The translations under genes and the position numbers were made by a program. Shown piece by piece: positions 35,397-49,398 of a stretch of DNA of 64,000 nucleotides. Within the stretch, counting starts at the first letter, position 1, and each line of letters begins with the position of its first letter. The notes beneath the pieces are model-generated. The model was not told the DNA's origin. It saw nothing but the letters and a program-made list of their open reading frames with translations, and searched no databases. This DNA is from Lingula anatina (lineage: Eukaryota; Brachiopoda; Lingulata; Lingulida; Lingulidae): assembly GCF_001039355.2 (NCBI RefSeq), contig NW_019776046.1, forward strand, positions 36,805 through 100,804, given 5' to 3'.

Positions 35397-37847
35397 TGCT
35401 CACCCCAAGAGGGAGAGAGAGAGAGAGAAGGGTAGAGAGAGAATACATAAAAACAAAGTTTAGTTTGATTTTACACGTTCAATGTATGAAGTAGGAAATA
35501 TCCACAAAGTATCAGAACGAAACGCATTTTGAATCTTATTGGCCATTTCCCGCTAACCTGTTGTCATGGTGATGCCGCCCTCTTTCGTGAAATGTCCCAA
35601 GAGAAAACAGGCCGAAGGTCCTGTGGAAGATGCCTCTTGTGAGAGAAAGAAAATTAGCTTGAAATCGGCGATCAACTGATATAAAAATATAATCATTATT
35701 ATTATAATTATAATTATAATAATAGGGTTATGTTGCACGATAAAAATAAAAGCTCATAGTGGAAGAATAAATTACCGTTTATTTGAAATGCGACTTCTAT
35801 AACATTTATGCAATATTTAAATTACTTCATGTTCTAGCAACCAGACGCACGGTCGTATGAAGACTTAGCACTAGTATCGTCCACGAAAAACAATGAGCTA
35901 AAAGCTCATTAATATTTTAACCTTTAGAAAAAGAATAGAAAAAAGAGATTGGTTGCCATGAAACAGTGGCGTTATACTTTCTTTTGCACTGAATAAAACA
36001 TTTGTAGTATTAAATCACAAAGGCATCCTAAATGGAAATATTCACGGTTTTCAGGCCGGGGGGGAATTACGTCGCTCCCGCATAGAGTACCTTGATAAAT
36101 AGTCAGGTGTCCCTTTCTTCGCCATCGTGTTATCCAGATCAGGTTCACAGCTAAACGATTTTTAGAGGGATCGAATAACTTTTGTTTTAAATATTTGAAA
36201 AGATACAGGATTGTCTGGTTTTTGATACTGGTTGAAAAATGACAAACTTTGGTTGTGATTAGTAGGCCCAGAAGACGCCGGGGCTTACGGCACAGTGGTG
36301 TACTATTACAGTCTAAGGGGATAGCGGCAAGTCATCGCAGCGAACTACTCCGCGTAATCTTGATAGAACTTTGGGCAAATTTCACTTAATCCCCTATATG
36401 TCAACTTCACAGTTTTTGGGCATTCATTTATTCATTTTAAACATATTCAAATGAGTTTCCCAAATCAAATTTTAAATCAAGCGGTCCTTGTCATATTCAC
36501 TACTTTTTCGTTACTTATTTTGCGGCTCTTTGTTTGATCTCGAGGGATTGTTCTTTGGAATATAGAAGGCCAGAAATTAAAATAAAAAATTTTCGAGTAA
36601 TTCGCACTAAGGTTATCAATTCCAAATATGAGTTCATTTAAAGAAACATAAAATAAGAAAAAAGAAAAGAAAAATACAAAACTATATCCTCTGCTGTACA
36701 ATTGGTTTCCACTATAGCACGGAACAGACCTGAGCGAGAAATGTTCAAAAATGGCATCAAAATATGTTGGTTTCCTCTCGGCTACTCCGACCCATCTTTT
36801 AAAGATTTTGCCGCTATCCTTTCTCAAACTGATTTTTTTTTCAGATTTTTCATGTACATATAACTTTTGATGGCCTCCTTGTACTGTACACGAAATAAGC
36901 TTTTTGTTATCAAAAATATTTTTAAAATGCTGTATTTTTAAAGCGTCAACACTTGGTTGAGCAGCAAAATGGTCGACGTAGGAATTGATATTCTGTGCGA
37001 TTTCTACTCACAACTTTTGTCCCATTGTGCGGGACTTTATTTCGGATAAGAAATAAACGGAACAGAATCCCCTTCCAGCCGAGGTGAAGATTTCAAGGAT
37101 TGTGATTTTTCCTCTTCTGTCGTCTGCTTTTGTGAAGAGACGCAGCGAGCGCCATATTCAGCGTCTGAGTCTCTTCAAATTTCACAACTTTAGAATCAAA
37201 ATGTGAGTGTAATTTAGTGGCGGTGATTTTATTTTGAAAACATTTGAGCATATTATTCGTTAGTGATTTATATCTTTTTTTCGGTGATGAAACGCTGTCT
37301 GCCTTCGAAAATAATTTCGTCTATCTTGCGTCTTGTTTCTCCTCTTCTCAATAATTAGAACATTCATAATCTTTTTTTTTTGTACGTTTTTACGAGTTGA
37401 ATAATGTTTATTTATACTTTTGGTTCAACGACCTAGCCTACGTGCATTACAAAGACGTTTCTTTGTTTTTATTTTGTTAATGTCTATCATATTTTTCTTA
37501 CACTTTGAACAAACCGAATTATCATAAAATATTACGTTATGAAAATGTTTTATTTGAATGACAATTCAAGGGTAATTTTTGGTTTTTATGAAATTGTTAG
37601 ATGTTTGTAAGGTGGTCTAAAATGTTAAAGTATAAGAATAAAGTTTGGTTCTTAGAAAAGAGCGGTTCACGACAGACCACGAAATACCTGGCCCCGGAAA
37701 AAAAATAGTGCCCTAGCTTGGTTGACTAGAATTTCCATAACAGTGCTGTAACACTGTGCAAACATGTGACCATGTAACGTTGGTAATTAAGTTCTTAGCC
37801 AGGAAACCTGACTTACTTTTTGTGAAACCTGGACCTGCTATAGACAG

Positions 37848-37925
37848 ACTGTTGGCGTTCTCATCTCCCTGGAGGGGTTACAGCATACAGACGACATAGG
37901 GGGCGCTGATCGCTTGACTACAAAC
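37848..37925 (-). mobile_element. Probable internal fragment of the SINE family
   Basis: TTGGCGTTCTCATCTCCCTGG, GCATACAG and GGCGCTGATCGC align in order with GGCGGTCTCACCTCCCTGG, GCATACAG and GGCGCTCATAGC in the body of the SINE at 33,788-34,146. Neither the tRNA head nor the tail is present. The match is short and gapped. Confidence 0.45.
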
Positions 37926-40031
37926 AATATATAGATATAATATGAATCTGTATAATTATATAGTTTGATGGATAATTAGTAACCATATTGAATTGTTCAC
38001 TATTTTTTATCTATTATGTTAAAAAACAGTGGCATTTGACGTAGTATAGACACCTGTGAGTATCGAATTCTAAGAATATTTGACAGTGTTCAGAAAATCA
38101 GGAAATATATGGTAAAAATGGTAATAAACTCTAGGTTAGTCTACATGTTCCTGGGAGTACTAGCAATTTCACCTTTATCAACCATGGTATACCTACCAAA
38201 AAAACGTTGAGAAATAATGATCCATAGACCAGTTTTCAAATTCCAAAAGTACCATAGTCACTGTCACAACTTCAATCCACCATTCCCTATTTCCAGTGTG
38301 AGAGTGATTAAACAAATACTCCGTGCAACGGAATCAACCCCGCATTTGGTGTTAAAAACTCTATTCTGCCTTTACGCCACGTAATAGACTTTGTTCCACT
38401 GAAAAAAAAAATTCCTCAGATTTATACGACGAAGTAAAGAAAAATGCATAGTTTTTCATAATATCTGTTGTATTTCAACCTATTTCTATTTTCCTCAATT
38501 GGCAATCATAAGAGGTTGGGAAGAGCTAGTTTTTAATTCAGACACTTATCATTAATTTTCAGGTAATAGAAGTATCTTCAGCAAGGTGCGAGTAGGATTG
38601 AAAGACATTCTCAAAAATTCAAAACTGAAGGAAACATTCGCATCATCATAGGGATCAAAGACCAACCTTTCGTTCATCAGAGTCAATGTGACGAAAGGAG
38701 AAAGCGTCGCCTCTCAACTCTATGCTACTTCCCTCTAGGATACATTTATATGCATGTCTTCAGTCTTCCCAAAATAAAATTAGACATTTTTAGTCACCGA
38801 AAATAAATTGTTAACAATTTCAGGGACCGGGTAATACTTCTATATTGACTTACACCGCGCAGTTAGTTCCAGTCTCGTTATCTAAACAACTGATGATTTT
38901 CAAATTACAATTTGGGATTATTCATTTGACTCAAAACTTCGCCAGGGAAACAAGACTTTAAAATGTGAACATTTCACTTACCAAATTGCTGAAAAATCAT
39001 ATTGGCGTAACCAGATGGACAAAGAAATAAACCAGAGCTCCGATAAAGTCATCTTTTAACGAAAAAGTTCCTATAGATATCATACCGTGTTAATCTAATA
39101 GAACAAAAAGTACGATAGTGATCGTTAACATACGATATTTCACGACATTCAACGGGGGTGCTATCAGTGTATATTAGTTTCTTTTCACGTTCCTAGCAAT
39201 TCTGCCCCACTGTATCAAACATGTTCAACTAATTGACGACATACACTTATGCTCCATTTCTTAAATAAGTATGGTATCAAATGCCAAGGCCTTGGGTACA
39301 AATAAATGTTTCTTTTTTCGTCTTAATATCGGTTGTTTTCTGGTATTGTCTTTAAGAAAATATGTGCTGTTTTTTAAGGAATGCACTCTTTTTGAAGAAA
39401 GACATGGTAGTGCCTTCAAACTATATCATTCACCTGAAATTAAAAAAAAAAAAAACAGACAACTCTTCACGTCTTCTTGAGCACTTTGCACAGAGGCGAG
39501 ACGAAATAAATCACAGAAAACATCTTATTTCTTCCCCATAAACTTTTATGCGGGCATTATGATAGCCCATTGGTACGTAGTTTATAGACTTTACGGTTTC
39601 TTTGAGCTTTTCTTTTACCTCACCTGTTTGCTAATAAGTATCACCACAAACTTGAAAACAGGTATTGAGGCGACAATTAACGTGCCATTAAAAGTAATAA
39701 AAACCACTATAGATAGTTTCAATGGAGAGGAGGGGCCGGGGCCACAGCGCGAATGCTTCGTGCATAACTTAATATGATCTTGAAAATGTCGTGATTATTA
39801 ATGTAAACGTTGTTTTGTCCCGCTGTGTGAGGACATGGGGATCGCTTAGATGGCTGTTTTCGTGACATTAATTATTGGTTTAAAACACTGGTATTCTTAT
39901 TGATGAAGGGGAGCAGGGGGGGGGGGGCGTGGATGAAAAGTCTAAAATATATGACCCGAATGAGACTTCTGAGAAAAGTATTCTGATGTTCAAATAGGTT
40001 TGAATCTTGCTGATTTGATTTTATAATGAAT

Positions 40032-40033
<2 letters not shown>

Positions 40034-40074
<41 letters not shown>
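40034..40074. repeat. (GA)n microsatellite
   Basis: Twenty perfect GA units. Confidence 0.95.
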
Positions 40075-40075
<1 letters not shown>

Positions 40076-40400
40076 CAATATGCACTGCACTCTGTATAGT
40101 ATGCAGGTGCAACCTCACTCGGTGTTGTCGAGATTTTTTACAGACAAAACGTTTTGGATAGAAAACTTCATTAAAGTTTCTAACACTGATTCTATCCGAT
40201 TTCCCTTTGATTAAACCTGAAACCTGGCATTATCTCGCCCGTACGTGTCAAGGTGACTAAACACCCCGCCACCACGGCTATATCAGTTGCCATAATTTAT
40301 ATTATTGCTTTGATGCTAAAATTACTAGGTCTGTATTTTAACTCACTGGAAGCTTACATAAAGATACTTACCCATGCTTTCCATCGAGAGTTATTGTTAA

Positions 40401-40517
40401 CACGTGGTGGTCGTCGGCACAGCTTTTCTTTCTGACGTAGCACAATCTTGTCACTTGTCATGTTTTTTTTTTTTTTTTTTGTTTTTTGTTTTGTTTTTTT
40501 AGTTGTCCATCTCAGAA

Positions 40518-40566
<49 letters not shown>
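40401..40566. mobile_element. Dispersed repeat ending in (GA)n, copy 1
   Basis: Contains GGCACAGCTTTTCTTTCTGAC, ATCTTGTCACTTGTCATG, a poly-T expansion, then CTCAGAATTTACCTCAGAGA leading into (GA)n. The same blocks in the same order occur at 50,151-50,278. Sharing of unique sequence up to the microsatellite edge shows that the GA array belongs to a mobile or duplicated unit. Type unknown; a Helitron-like or other non-autonomous element is possible. Confidence 0.7.
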
Positions 40567-40570
<4 letters not shown>

Positions 40571-43500
40571 CTACTGATATGATTCTAAGAACTGATTAAA
40601 TAGACATTATATATATATTTCAACCACACTGATATTCAAAGTTTCAGACAGCAGAAAGGGACGCAGACGACAGTTTTCCCTCCCCTTGCGACCCCCCCCC
40701 CCCCCCCCGCCACAGATCGTGCTACATGTAGTACGACACAATGACATCACAATTCAGTGACATGTACGATCATTTAATGGCGAAAAGCAGTTATTGGTGA
40801 GAACTGATTATGTATCTTCCTATATCCAGATAAGGTGCGGTTAAAAGATCTACAGTTGGTATGGAAGGGCGCACTTCTTGTGCGTGTTTTTCTATTTCGA
40901 GAGCCCGTCATGAGAAAGGCACAACATGCTGGCTGCACGCAGGCAGCCAGACACGCGCACCAGCACGCGCAGACATCACACACGACAGACGGCTAATATG
41001 TCGATATACTATGATGGCTAAAATCATAAGGGCTCTCATTAAACGAATCAGCGCTTTTCATTCAACACAGAACGCACGCAAGTGCCCAAACACCCGCGCA
41101 CACGCGCAAGGCCTATGTTAAACAAGTATAAATAAATTCTAACGTCTGTGTGCGTTTCTGGAAAGCCATGGTATATTTTATCATATGATGGTATTTGATT
41201 TAACGAATTCAAATAAGCGGCTGGTGCAGGTAAACCAATATGTCTGTCTTAGTGACGAGAGTTCGACAAGGGTCGTGCGAAAAGTGTCACGAGCATAATA
41301 ATTCCTTTCTGAATTGAAACCATCATAATACCTCAAAGCGAAATTAAACAGATTGAAATTTGGCCGTGTGTCCTGTGCACGGTCACGCAAATTATAAAGT
41401 AATCGGCTTTAACTGTAGAATACATTTTCCCCATTTTGTATTTTATGTTATTTTTTCCCAAACGATAACTATCCGATTGGAGCAGTTTTGTGGATTATCA
41501 TATATTTAAAAAGTATCGGAAAATGTTGTTTCTGGTAGCTATCTATAAGGCTCTTTGCGCTTTGTGAGACACAGTGGTTAGTTAAATCGAATGATGTTTG
41601 AAATATGTATTTACATGACTTCTGATTTGACATATTTTCTTGATAAAAGGATAAAAGAAAAACATTCTCAACAAGTGCATTCATTTTTGTAAATGACCTG
41701 TTATATAAATGATTTTAACGGTATTGGTTTATTGTAATTCTCATTAAATCTTTCTGTGTTTTTTTTCATTTAGAATACTCCTTTGTCTTCACATCCAAAG
41801 GCTGTGACAATTTAAATTTGTGCTGGTGGCAATTTCTTTATTCATGGCAATGATATGCTGGAGAAAATAGCATTGTTTCTAATTTTGTGAAGCCTGACAA
41901 TTTGAAAAAAAAAATGAGTAAACGGTATTCATCTGATAGCAGCCGTTTGACATTCGGTCTCTTAAAGGCATATAAAAGGCTTTTGTACTTAGTAAAAGAT
42001 CAGTTAAAATAGCTCCTGTAAGTACAATTGTAATTATACGGTAGATTTTACATGGTGATGCGGGCGACAGCGTGGAGAAAAATTCAATAGAAAACCGGCC
42101 GCGCAGGTGTACCAACCTCGGTTTAATTTATTTCAATTTTATACAAACATTAAACATTCAATACGTCTTAATGGTAGCTTAGACAAAACGCGACAAGCAA
42201 AAATAACGCCCGTTAATGGCGAAGCCGCAGTTAAGAGAACGCAATTAATGGTGGTGTCTTCTCTTGTGTTGTGTTCTCCCCACAAAGGTGACATGATCTT
42301 ACCTACAGAAAAAAAGAGATGAAATAAAACTGCCTTTCACGGCAAAGAAACAAAAGTCGATGATATCTTCAAGTGGATTGTGTGTTCTACGAACAAAGGC
42401 ACCCTACTGCGTCATTTTTCATCTGGTCTTTGTGAGGAGACGCGCCCAGAATAGAAAGAGATTACAAAATGTATCACTTCAAGAACTTAAGCACACTGAA
42501 AGAGACAAGAAACAAAAGCTTCTTTCCGAGCCTTTCATGGATATTCACGTGCATTTCGTTGGTCGAGGAGAGCGGTAATGTTCTATCTATTCTCTCTAGC
42601 TCTTCACCCGTGCCCAGCCTAGAAGACGCTTCCGCTGCACACACCTCAGTCGCGCGAGAAGGGACAATGCTGCGCCTTCCTCTATTTCTACTTAGCAGTT
42701 TGATCTGTGAGCAGTCAAAGGACAAGCCGGGAAAGCCAGGGACGGGGGGTTTTCAGCAGCTTTCTAAACCAGTGTAATTCAACCTGAATCGGAATAAAAT
42801 CAGGCGTTTGTATCACCTGCAAGACGGACAATGCACCTGACATTTTGATAAATGAATTAACGAAATTCGACAATGTTTCAAATAGAACACCAGTATTGTC
42901 TTTCCAGATGTATTTTAAGCGAACTATAAAGCGGCCTTTGAGGGAGACGTTACTTATCCCTTGTGTGACAGAGCGCCGTCGTGGGGGAAATGTAGTCTTT
43001 TCAAAAGCCGCGCTTTTCTTCTGTACACTGCTTCGTCACGGTGTACGAGCAGGCGGAAAGAACCCTCTTTATGCCGCTTTTTATCCTTTTATTCAACAGT
43101 TGCAAACACCTTTAAGTGTCTCTCACCACACCCCCTCACTCAATTTTGCCCTGAAAGAATTAAAAAAGCTCTTTTTTAACAAATCTCCCCTTTGACTGTT
43201 CTTTAACAAAAACTCCACAGACTGCGACGCTTTGTTGAATCTTATATGCTGTGACAGCGCGACGAAGATAATCGCCGGCGTTGACAAAGGGTGATTGTTA
43301 GAAAATTGTCTTCTAAATCGATGGATAATTGAATTAATAAGACGTGTGGATTCCACTTATGAGTCATTGTAATCTCGCACACCGAGCTAGGATTTACATG
43401 CTATTATCTTGTTTATTGGCAATTGAAAAGATTTAACGTGTGGTTCTCCCTCAATATGTTGTCAATGCATTGCTGAATTAGTGGCGATAATTAATGACCG

Positions 43501-45326
43501 CGGCTAATTAAGCGTGAGACTATTCCCATTTTCAGACCAGAAACGGGGCACAATCGTGCGTGATACATTCGAAGAGAATCAAAATAAAATAGGTATAAGC
43601 GGACTATCAAATTCCTCGAGGGGTTACATACTTAGAGTTTATTAATTGTGGGCTTTTGCAGAAATAAAGACGTAAAATGTTGATGTTTTTACACAAGAAT
43701 TAGGCAAAACGAAGATGTCTTCAACGAATTTATCACCAAGAGATACGGTATATAGAACGCAGAACTCATTTGACGTTTAATAAATAAGGCGAATTTTATA
43801 TGAAACAAACATTAAATACGCAATTACCTCAGAAACTATCCATAGTAATAAATTAAATCAGTGCAGCTAAAATGCAGAAAACAGGCCACCATAAATTTAA
43901 TGATGACTGATAATATGCGTGTAATATGCGTCAATAATAACAGTTAATACAAGAATGCTACGAAAACCACTATGTCGTTGAACAAAACACAAATAGGTCT
44001 AATCTACTTCGAACTCAATTCAGACTCAGAAATGAAGCGTTTGCCATTGATTTTTTTTCATATCCAACTGCAGTTTAATTTGCTTTTTTATGATATAATT
44101 TTCTCTGATAGGCTTTGCACCGTAAAACATCATTACTAATAAATAGGCACTGGTTTGGCTGATGGGTTTCAGTCTTACAAGTAAAGTGGAACATAATAAA
44201 AGGCATCAAATAAGAATTTTTTTTTATAAATCTTGTTGAATATTTGTCTTCTTATTCACTGTGATATCGTTATGCATATGAAGATATGATATAAAATAAC
44301 ATCTAACCGTGTTACGCTTTCATGTCGCTGCATACTTGAGAGAAGTTCTGAGCAAGGAATTATTTTTATTTTCACCAAATATCAACTTTTAAAAAAGCCT
44401 ATATTTCTAGGCAAACTGAAGCGGAATGAGGAAAATATAGTTCCAGAAATTCATCATGGGCGTAAAACACGTCGATTACAATATAACATAGGAAAATTAT
44501 CGCGACTTTATTGCCAAGCCATAATGGAGGAAGTCCAAAGTTCCTAAATTCATCTTAAACCTGACAATAATGGCAAATTAAGGGAAACACCGTATGTGGC
44601 TTGTTTCACATCCGCACCTCCAGTAAGGTAGCTGAAGGGAGGTGAAAGGATGTACCCCAAGAGCTAGGAGAGTCTTGATAGTTCACCTTTTTTTGTACTT
44701 TTAAAAGTACAAGATGTGTACCGTACTCAAAATAATATGTGCAGGGAGTTATTACGTATATGGACTTTCGAAGTCCCAAATGTGCCCCTAAATAAAAACC
44801 ATGTGTTGAGCTGTTGAATTCTCCCGATTCAGTATGCATCTCATCTCTTACAAGATGCACACTAAAATCTAGACTTTGAATCGAGTTTCAAGAGCGCAGC
44901 ACTTGAGTCATATTCCATGGGCAATTTTGGACGAGGAAAACCAAAGCTAATAGTGCCTCTGTTCACATATCATATTGAGTGCACTTAAAAAACATGTTAA
45001 AATATGAGAAAAAAAAAATGTCAAGACGTGCCTCCAGGTACGTGCAGTTCCGTGGAAATCTCTAGAAGCAGACACACAGAGTTCCTATAGGTGACATTAA
45101 TTTACACGCAGATAATTTCAAACCAACAATTAACACTACCGCTGAATCAATTAGCACGTCCCGGAAGAGATTTCTTGTTTCTAGAATGACAAACAACCCT
45201 TTTGCCCTTGTTGAATTTTTAACCAGTTTAAAGGAAAAACATGGACTGGTGTTCTAGCTCAATACCTACAAGATCAGTCGGCTTTACAATGTAATGTCTG
45301 AGCCCAGTTATGCAAAACGGCTATAG

Positions 45327-45389
45327 CCCGAAATTGGTCTAAAGCTTTAGACCCTCCAGGTGAGTGATATCAAGCATAATATTTTCGGG
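45327..45389. repeat. Perfect 18-bp palindrome inside wider inverted arms
   Basis: GGTCTAAAGCTTTAGACC at 45,336-45,353 is a perfect palindrome. CCCGAAAT just to its left is inverted as ATTTTCGGG at about 45,381-45,389. The arrangement may be the remnant of a foldback element. Confidence 0.6.
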
Positions 45390-45759
45390 TTGAGATGTCA
45401 CTCCTCGCCAATAATTGCCTCTCAGAGAAGGGGAACAGTTTTTTTACATCCTATACTGATGTTTGAATGAAGTTTTCAGTAGAAACTTTAACTGTATCCA
45501 TCACTATCTACACTAGATTTGGAACCTAAGTCTTTTTTTCAAAGTTTGGTGGAAGTGAGTTGTTTTTTTCCCCTTTTTTCTTAATTTAATATCTTTTAAT
45601 TTTCTTTCTTTTTTCATTTTCTTTGGAGGAGGACAGCAATAATGGACCCTCCCTGAATCCAACCTGTTCTCCATTAGTAACCAGCACCTCACTCTCCATG
45701 ACCAATTCAATTTTCTCCCTAATTGAATGCCCCTCTTTCATGTGCATTGATATCTATAA

Positions 45760-46160
45760 TAAAAACCACTAAGCGCCAGCACAAAATCATTTCATCTAAA
45801 TTTCTCCCCGCCTTTGATTGCAGATCTCTCCATTACCTTCCAGCAGCAAATAACCACCGAGATCGACTCCGTGATTTGACGCATTAGCGATTGTCCACGC
45901 TTGCTTAGGTCGTTGATAAATTTGTAACTATAACCGGCAAGCCGCCACTTTCTGTTCACCGTTACAAATTAACCCTTTGTTCGACGAGATCACGCCTCGG
46001 TGGCTGTTCAGTGAGATGGAGTGGTCGGCCAGAAATTTGACTTGGACTGGGAGAAACAAGAGAGGCTTTATGGGGGTGATTTCAATGGAGGATAATCAGC
46101 AGGGGAAGTGCTGTGAAATCGGGATATCCAGAGGGTTCTTACAGTGGAGTTAATAGGAGA
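45760..46160. promoter_or_regulatory. Candidate regulatory island
   Basis: About 400 bases of high-complexity sequence in an AT-rich desert. It contains CCTTTGATTG (TCF/LEF-like), GCGATTGTCC and CCCTTTGTTCG (SOX-like), AGGATAATCAG (Otx-like) and an inverted pair AATTTGTAAC (45,919) with GTTACAAATT (45,961). No open frame explains its composition. Enhancer function is inferred only. Confidence 0.3.
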
Positions 46161-46454
46161 TCAGATTGATGAATATTACGTAGGGAACCGCAGGTCTTTT
46201 ATCCCCTTTTTTCATGTTTTTATTTTACCTCTCTGCAATAGTTATTATATGGACCATGATTGATAGAAGAGAACATATTGTGAAGGTAGAAGCAGGATTT
46301 GATGCGATATATAATTTGCAGTACATTCCTGGAGTGTATAGACTCAAAGGACACAGATAATAATTTGTTTTACTTTTTGTTTTGTGACAGCACATTTTAA
46401 TGGTTACAATGGATGTCAGTTGATTACTTATCTTAGTAGAGTATCTTAAAAGTG

Positions 46455-46507
46455 TGTGTGCGCGCGCGTGTGTGTGTGTGTGTGTGTGTGTGTGCTTGTG
46501 TGTGTGT
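46455..46507. repeat. (TG)n(CG)n(TG)n alternating tract
   Basis: GTGTGTGTGCGCGCGCGTGTG continuing as (TG)n with one CT interruption. It is the third CG/TG compound block in the window. Confidence 0.9.
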
Positions 46508-47915
46508 TATCATTAAAATATGCTACAAAAGAAACAGACGCATTTGGAATTTTTAAAATCAATTTCAGTTTGAAAATATGTTCTCCATGAGATAAGATAT
46601 ACAATGAAACCAAGGGGATCTGACACAACGAAGTTTATTTCCGTTAACTTTTGTAAGATCAAAGACAAAAACCAAGAATTAGACTTATAGTTTTTCATAT
46701 CTAAATATCTCAAAAGCCAATGATGTTTTTCACCATTAACTAAACCTGTTCCGTTAAAATATATTCTCAATACTTGAGACTTGTTTGCTTCTACATATTA
46801 TGTAATGCATACATCCTATACGCACCATAATAAAGACTAAAGAAAATATTTTTTGATTCTGCGTCGAGATGCATTTCTTCTTTTTTCGTTCCTCTAGGTC
46901 TGCTGTTATTTAACTAATACCGTTTTAATATTTCAAACATTACATATTTTGCTACTGAAGTTACACGTCGATTAACTTCATAAAAGTAAAATCCCATTCC
47001 CAAAATGTAGCGATTGTTTTAAATTTCTTTCAATACATGAATATCTAACAAAATTTTTCAGGTTATGTGAACGGTATAATGGCCATTGATTTCATATGTA
47101 AAAAGTAACATTTATTAAAAATATTAAAACAGCATAAGTGAAATGACAGTGGACCCAGAGAAAATAAAAAATACAAAATACCTAAAAGTCGTCTGGCTGT
47201 AGTGATATACGGATTTCGAATGAATTAAGCATCTAAATTGTCTGCGTACGTGTGGTGTTGCACATATGACAAGTGGCACCCTGGATTATAGTTGTTAAAA
47301 AAGAGCAAATCCTGTGCTTGACTGTCAGTCTTATGAGCTAAATGTTACAAGGGTATCGAGGAACACAAGATTACCTTGGACTGGGACAAAATTCCGGGTA
47401 ACGGATGGAACGAATTACAGACTCAAAAGCCAAATGGCAATGTGGAGCAAAGGGGAGTCTTAGGCCAACGTTCAGACCTTATTGTGACTGCACAGGGTTA
47501 CTTGAAACACTGAAAAACTGAATTTGTAGAGAGTTTGTCCTCTTGGTTGTACAGCTCCGCATAGAGCAGGTGGGACAGGAACAGGTTAGGGTTAAAGAAT
47601 CGGGGTTACTGTATATGGGACGAACGTCACCTGAACAAAGTAATGGGGAACCGACTACGGTTCCAAGCGGACTACCAGTCCTGTCACATATGGTTAACTG
47701 CAACTGACAACACTCTATTGGTCGTCTTGTGACGACATTCATACTAATTCAGGTTTGAATTGGTATGCGCTGTGAAATTGGAACAAAAATGAAACAACTG
47801 AAGCTGAATAAGAATGAAACACAAATAATTTTAAATTGAAAAAAAAAAAACGAATACATTGATAAATGAATAATTTGGTGAATTAAAAAATAAATGAACG
47901 AAAAGGTGAATCATC

Positions 47916-47918
47916 AAA

Positions 47919-47965
<47 letters not shown>

Positions 47966-47968
47966 ATA
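47916..47968. repeat. (AAAT)n microsatellite
   Basis: Thirteen perfect AAAT-type tetranucleotides. Confidence 0.95.
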
Positions 47969-48530
47969 CAAAACAGTCAACATATGCACCGCCTGCCCAA
48001 ACAAATGATACAGAGACATGAAGACAAATGCCCTGACACATCAACACTATGAGGTGCTTTCTATTCACTGCCAATGGCCGACAGTCATTACACAACCTGC
48101 TTGTCTCTGTGCATTATAACCGCCGCTGGGTCTCTATGTTGGCAGCATTATCACGAGAGACAGATCAAGGGTATCGAATGGTGACTCTCACTCATTTCAA
48201 CCCATTATATAAAGATCAACCAAGAAGACCCCAGTGGAGCAAACACAAAGCGAACACCCCCGATGCCGTCCTCGATAAATGATAGTGAAAAAATACTCCA
48301 TTGTTACGGGGTGAAAATCTAGCATAGAACACTGAACCCCATACTCGTTCAAAGAGATGTGTTTTTAATAGATAAAATGGCTGTTACAAAGGGCTGAGTG
48401 AATTTTCGTGAATGTTGTCTAGTGTTTCCTGGAGTTGCGGTGTTCGGTTCGGAGCCATGACAAATGGCAGTGGGCAAGAGATCAAAGGCAGGGAGTTCGC
48501 CGAGTTAAATCAGAGTTTTGTGTGGATTTG

Positions 48531-48533
<3 letters not shown>

Positions 48534-48581
<48 letters not shown>
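48534..48581. repeat. (GA)n microsatellite
   Basis: About 24 perfect GA units. Confidence 0.95.
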
Positions 48582-48582
<1 letters not shown>

Positions 48583-49398
48583 ATTACGATGACGCTGTAC
48601 TCGCGTTAGCCCACAAACATACAGATAACTACCTATAAACATTTTATATTGATAACCTCTCGCTATTTCTGACACCGAACCCAAGATTATTTTGCAAAGG
48701 AAAACTTTGAAGCAACATTCCTTAATATGATTCAAGCCGTGAAAGCGTTTTCATTTTACCATTTGAAAAATCATTTTAAGGCTTGTCAAAAACAAATAAA
48801 TAATTGAATAATTAAAAAAAATAACTATGGACTGTCGATTTGACTGTTGAAACTTTTGCAAAGAATAAATCAATAAAAACCTTAATAAAATTGCATAAAA
48901 ATTACTAAAAAATTAATATTGTATTATATATATTGTACTTAGAAGTTATTTGTCTAGAAGCAGAATGTGGTTTTAATTACGAATCAATGGCAGTTAGTCT
49001 ACAGTTCAAGACATACAGCCATCTAACATCTCAGCATGATTTTGAGTCCAGAGCTCAGTGTGATGCCAGAATTCTAGAATTCCGCGCTCAGGTGGGGGCT
49101 AAGGATTTCTTAATTTTCCTGGATTGTTACAGAGTCATGGTGTTATCCAGGCAGTGGGTATTAAACGTTGATTAGGCAGAGTAAAAATCCCGTTTACCCC
49201 ACGGACAAAACCTCCCGGTGTGTGAATTTAATCCCAACAATGCATTCAGTGGTTGAAACGTTAAAGAACTCATTGAAATAGTAATTAAGCTGTTGACTCC
49301 CAAGGCAAAGAAAAATAATTTACGAAATACTGACGTCACTGTATTAACAGTCTGTTGTCTCATTAGCAGCAGTCCTCTGGTGGTAATATCTAATCCTG

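Larger units (their letters stand above)
34147..40400. other. Gene-free stretch
   Basis: No supportable coding sequence; the longest frame (116 codons on the - strand, 36,477-36,827) has no motif. AT-rich, with several runs of (A)n or (T)n and the repeats listed separately. Confidence 0.5.

Noticed and set aside
36477-36827. 116-codon - strand frame
   Set aside because: Phenylalanine/serine-rich translation of AT-rich DNA, no motif.
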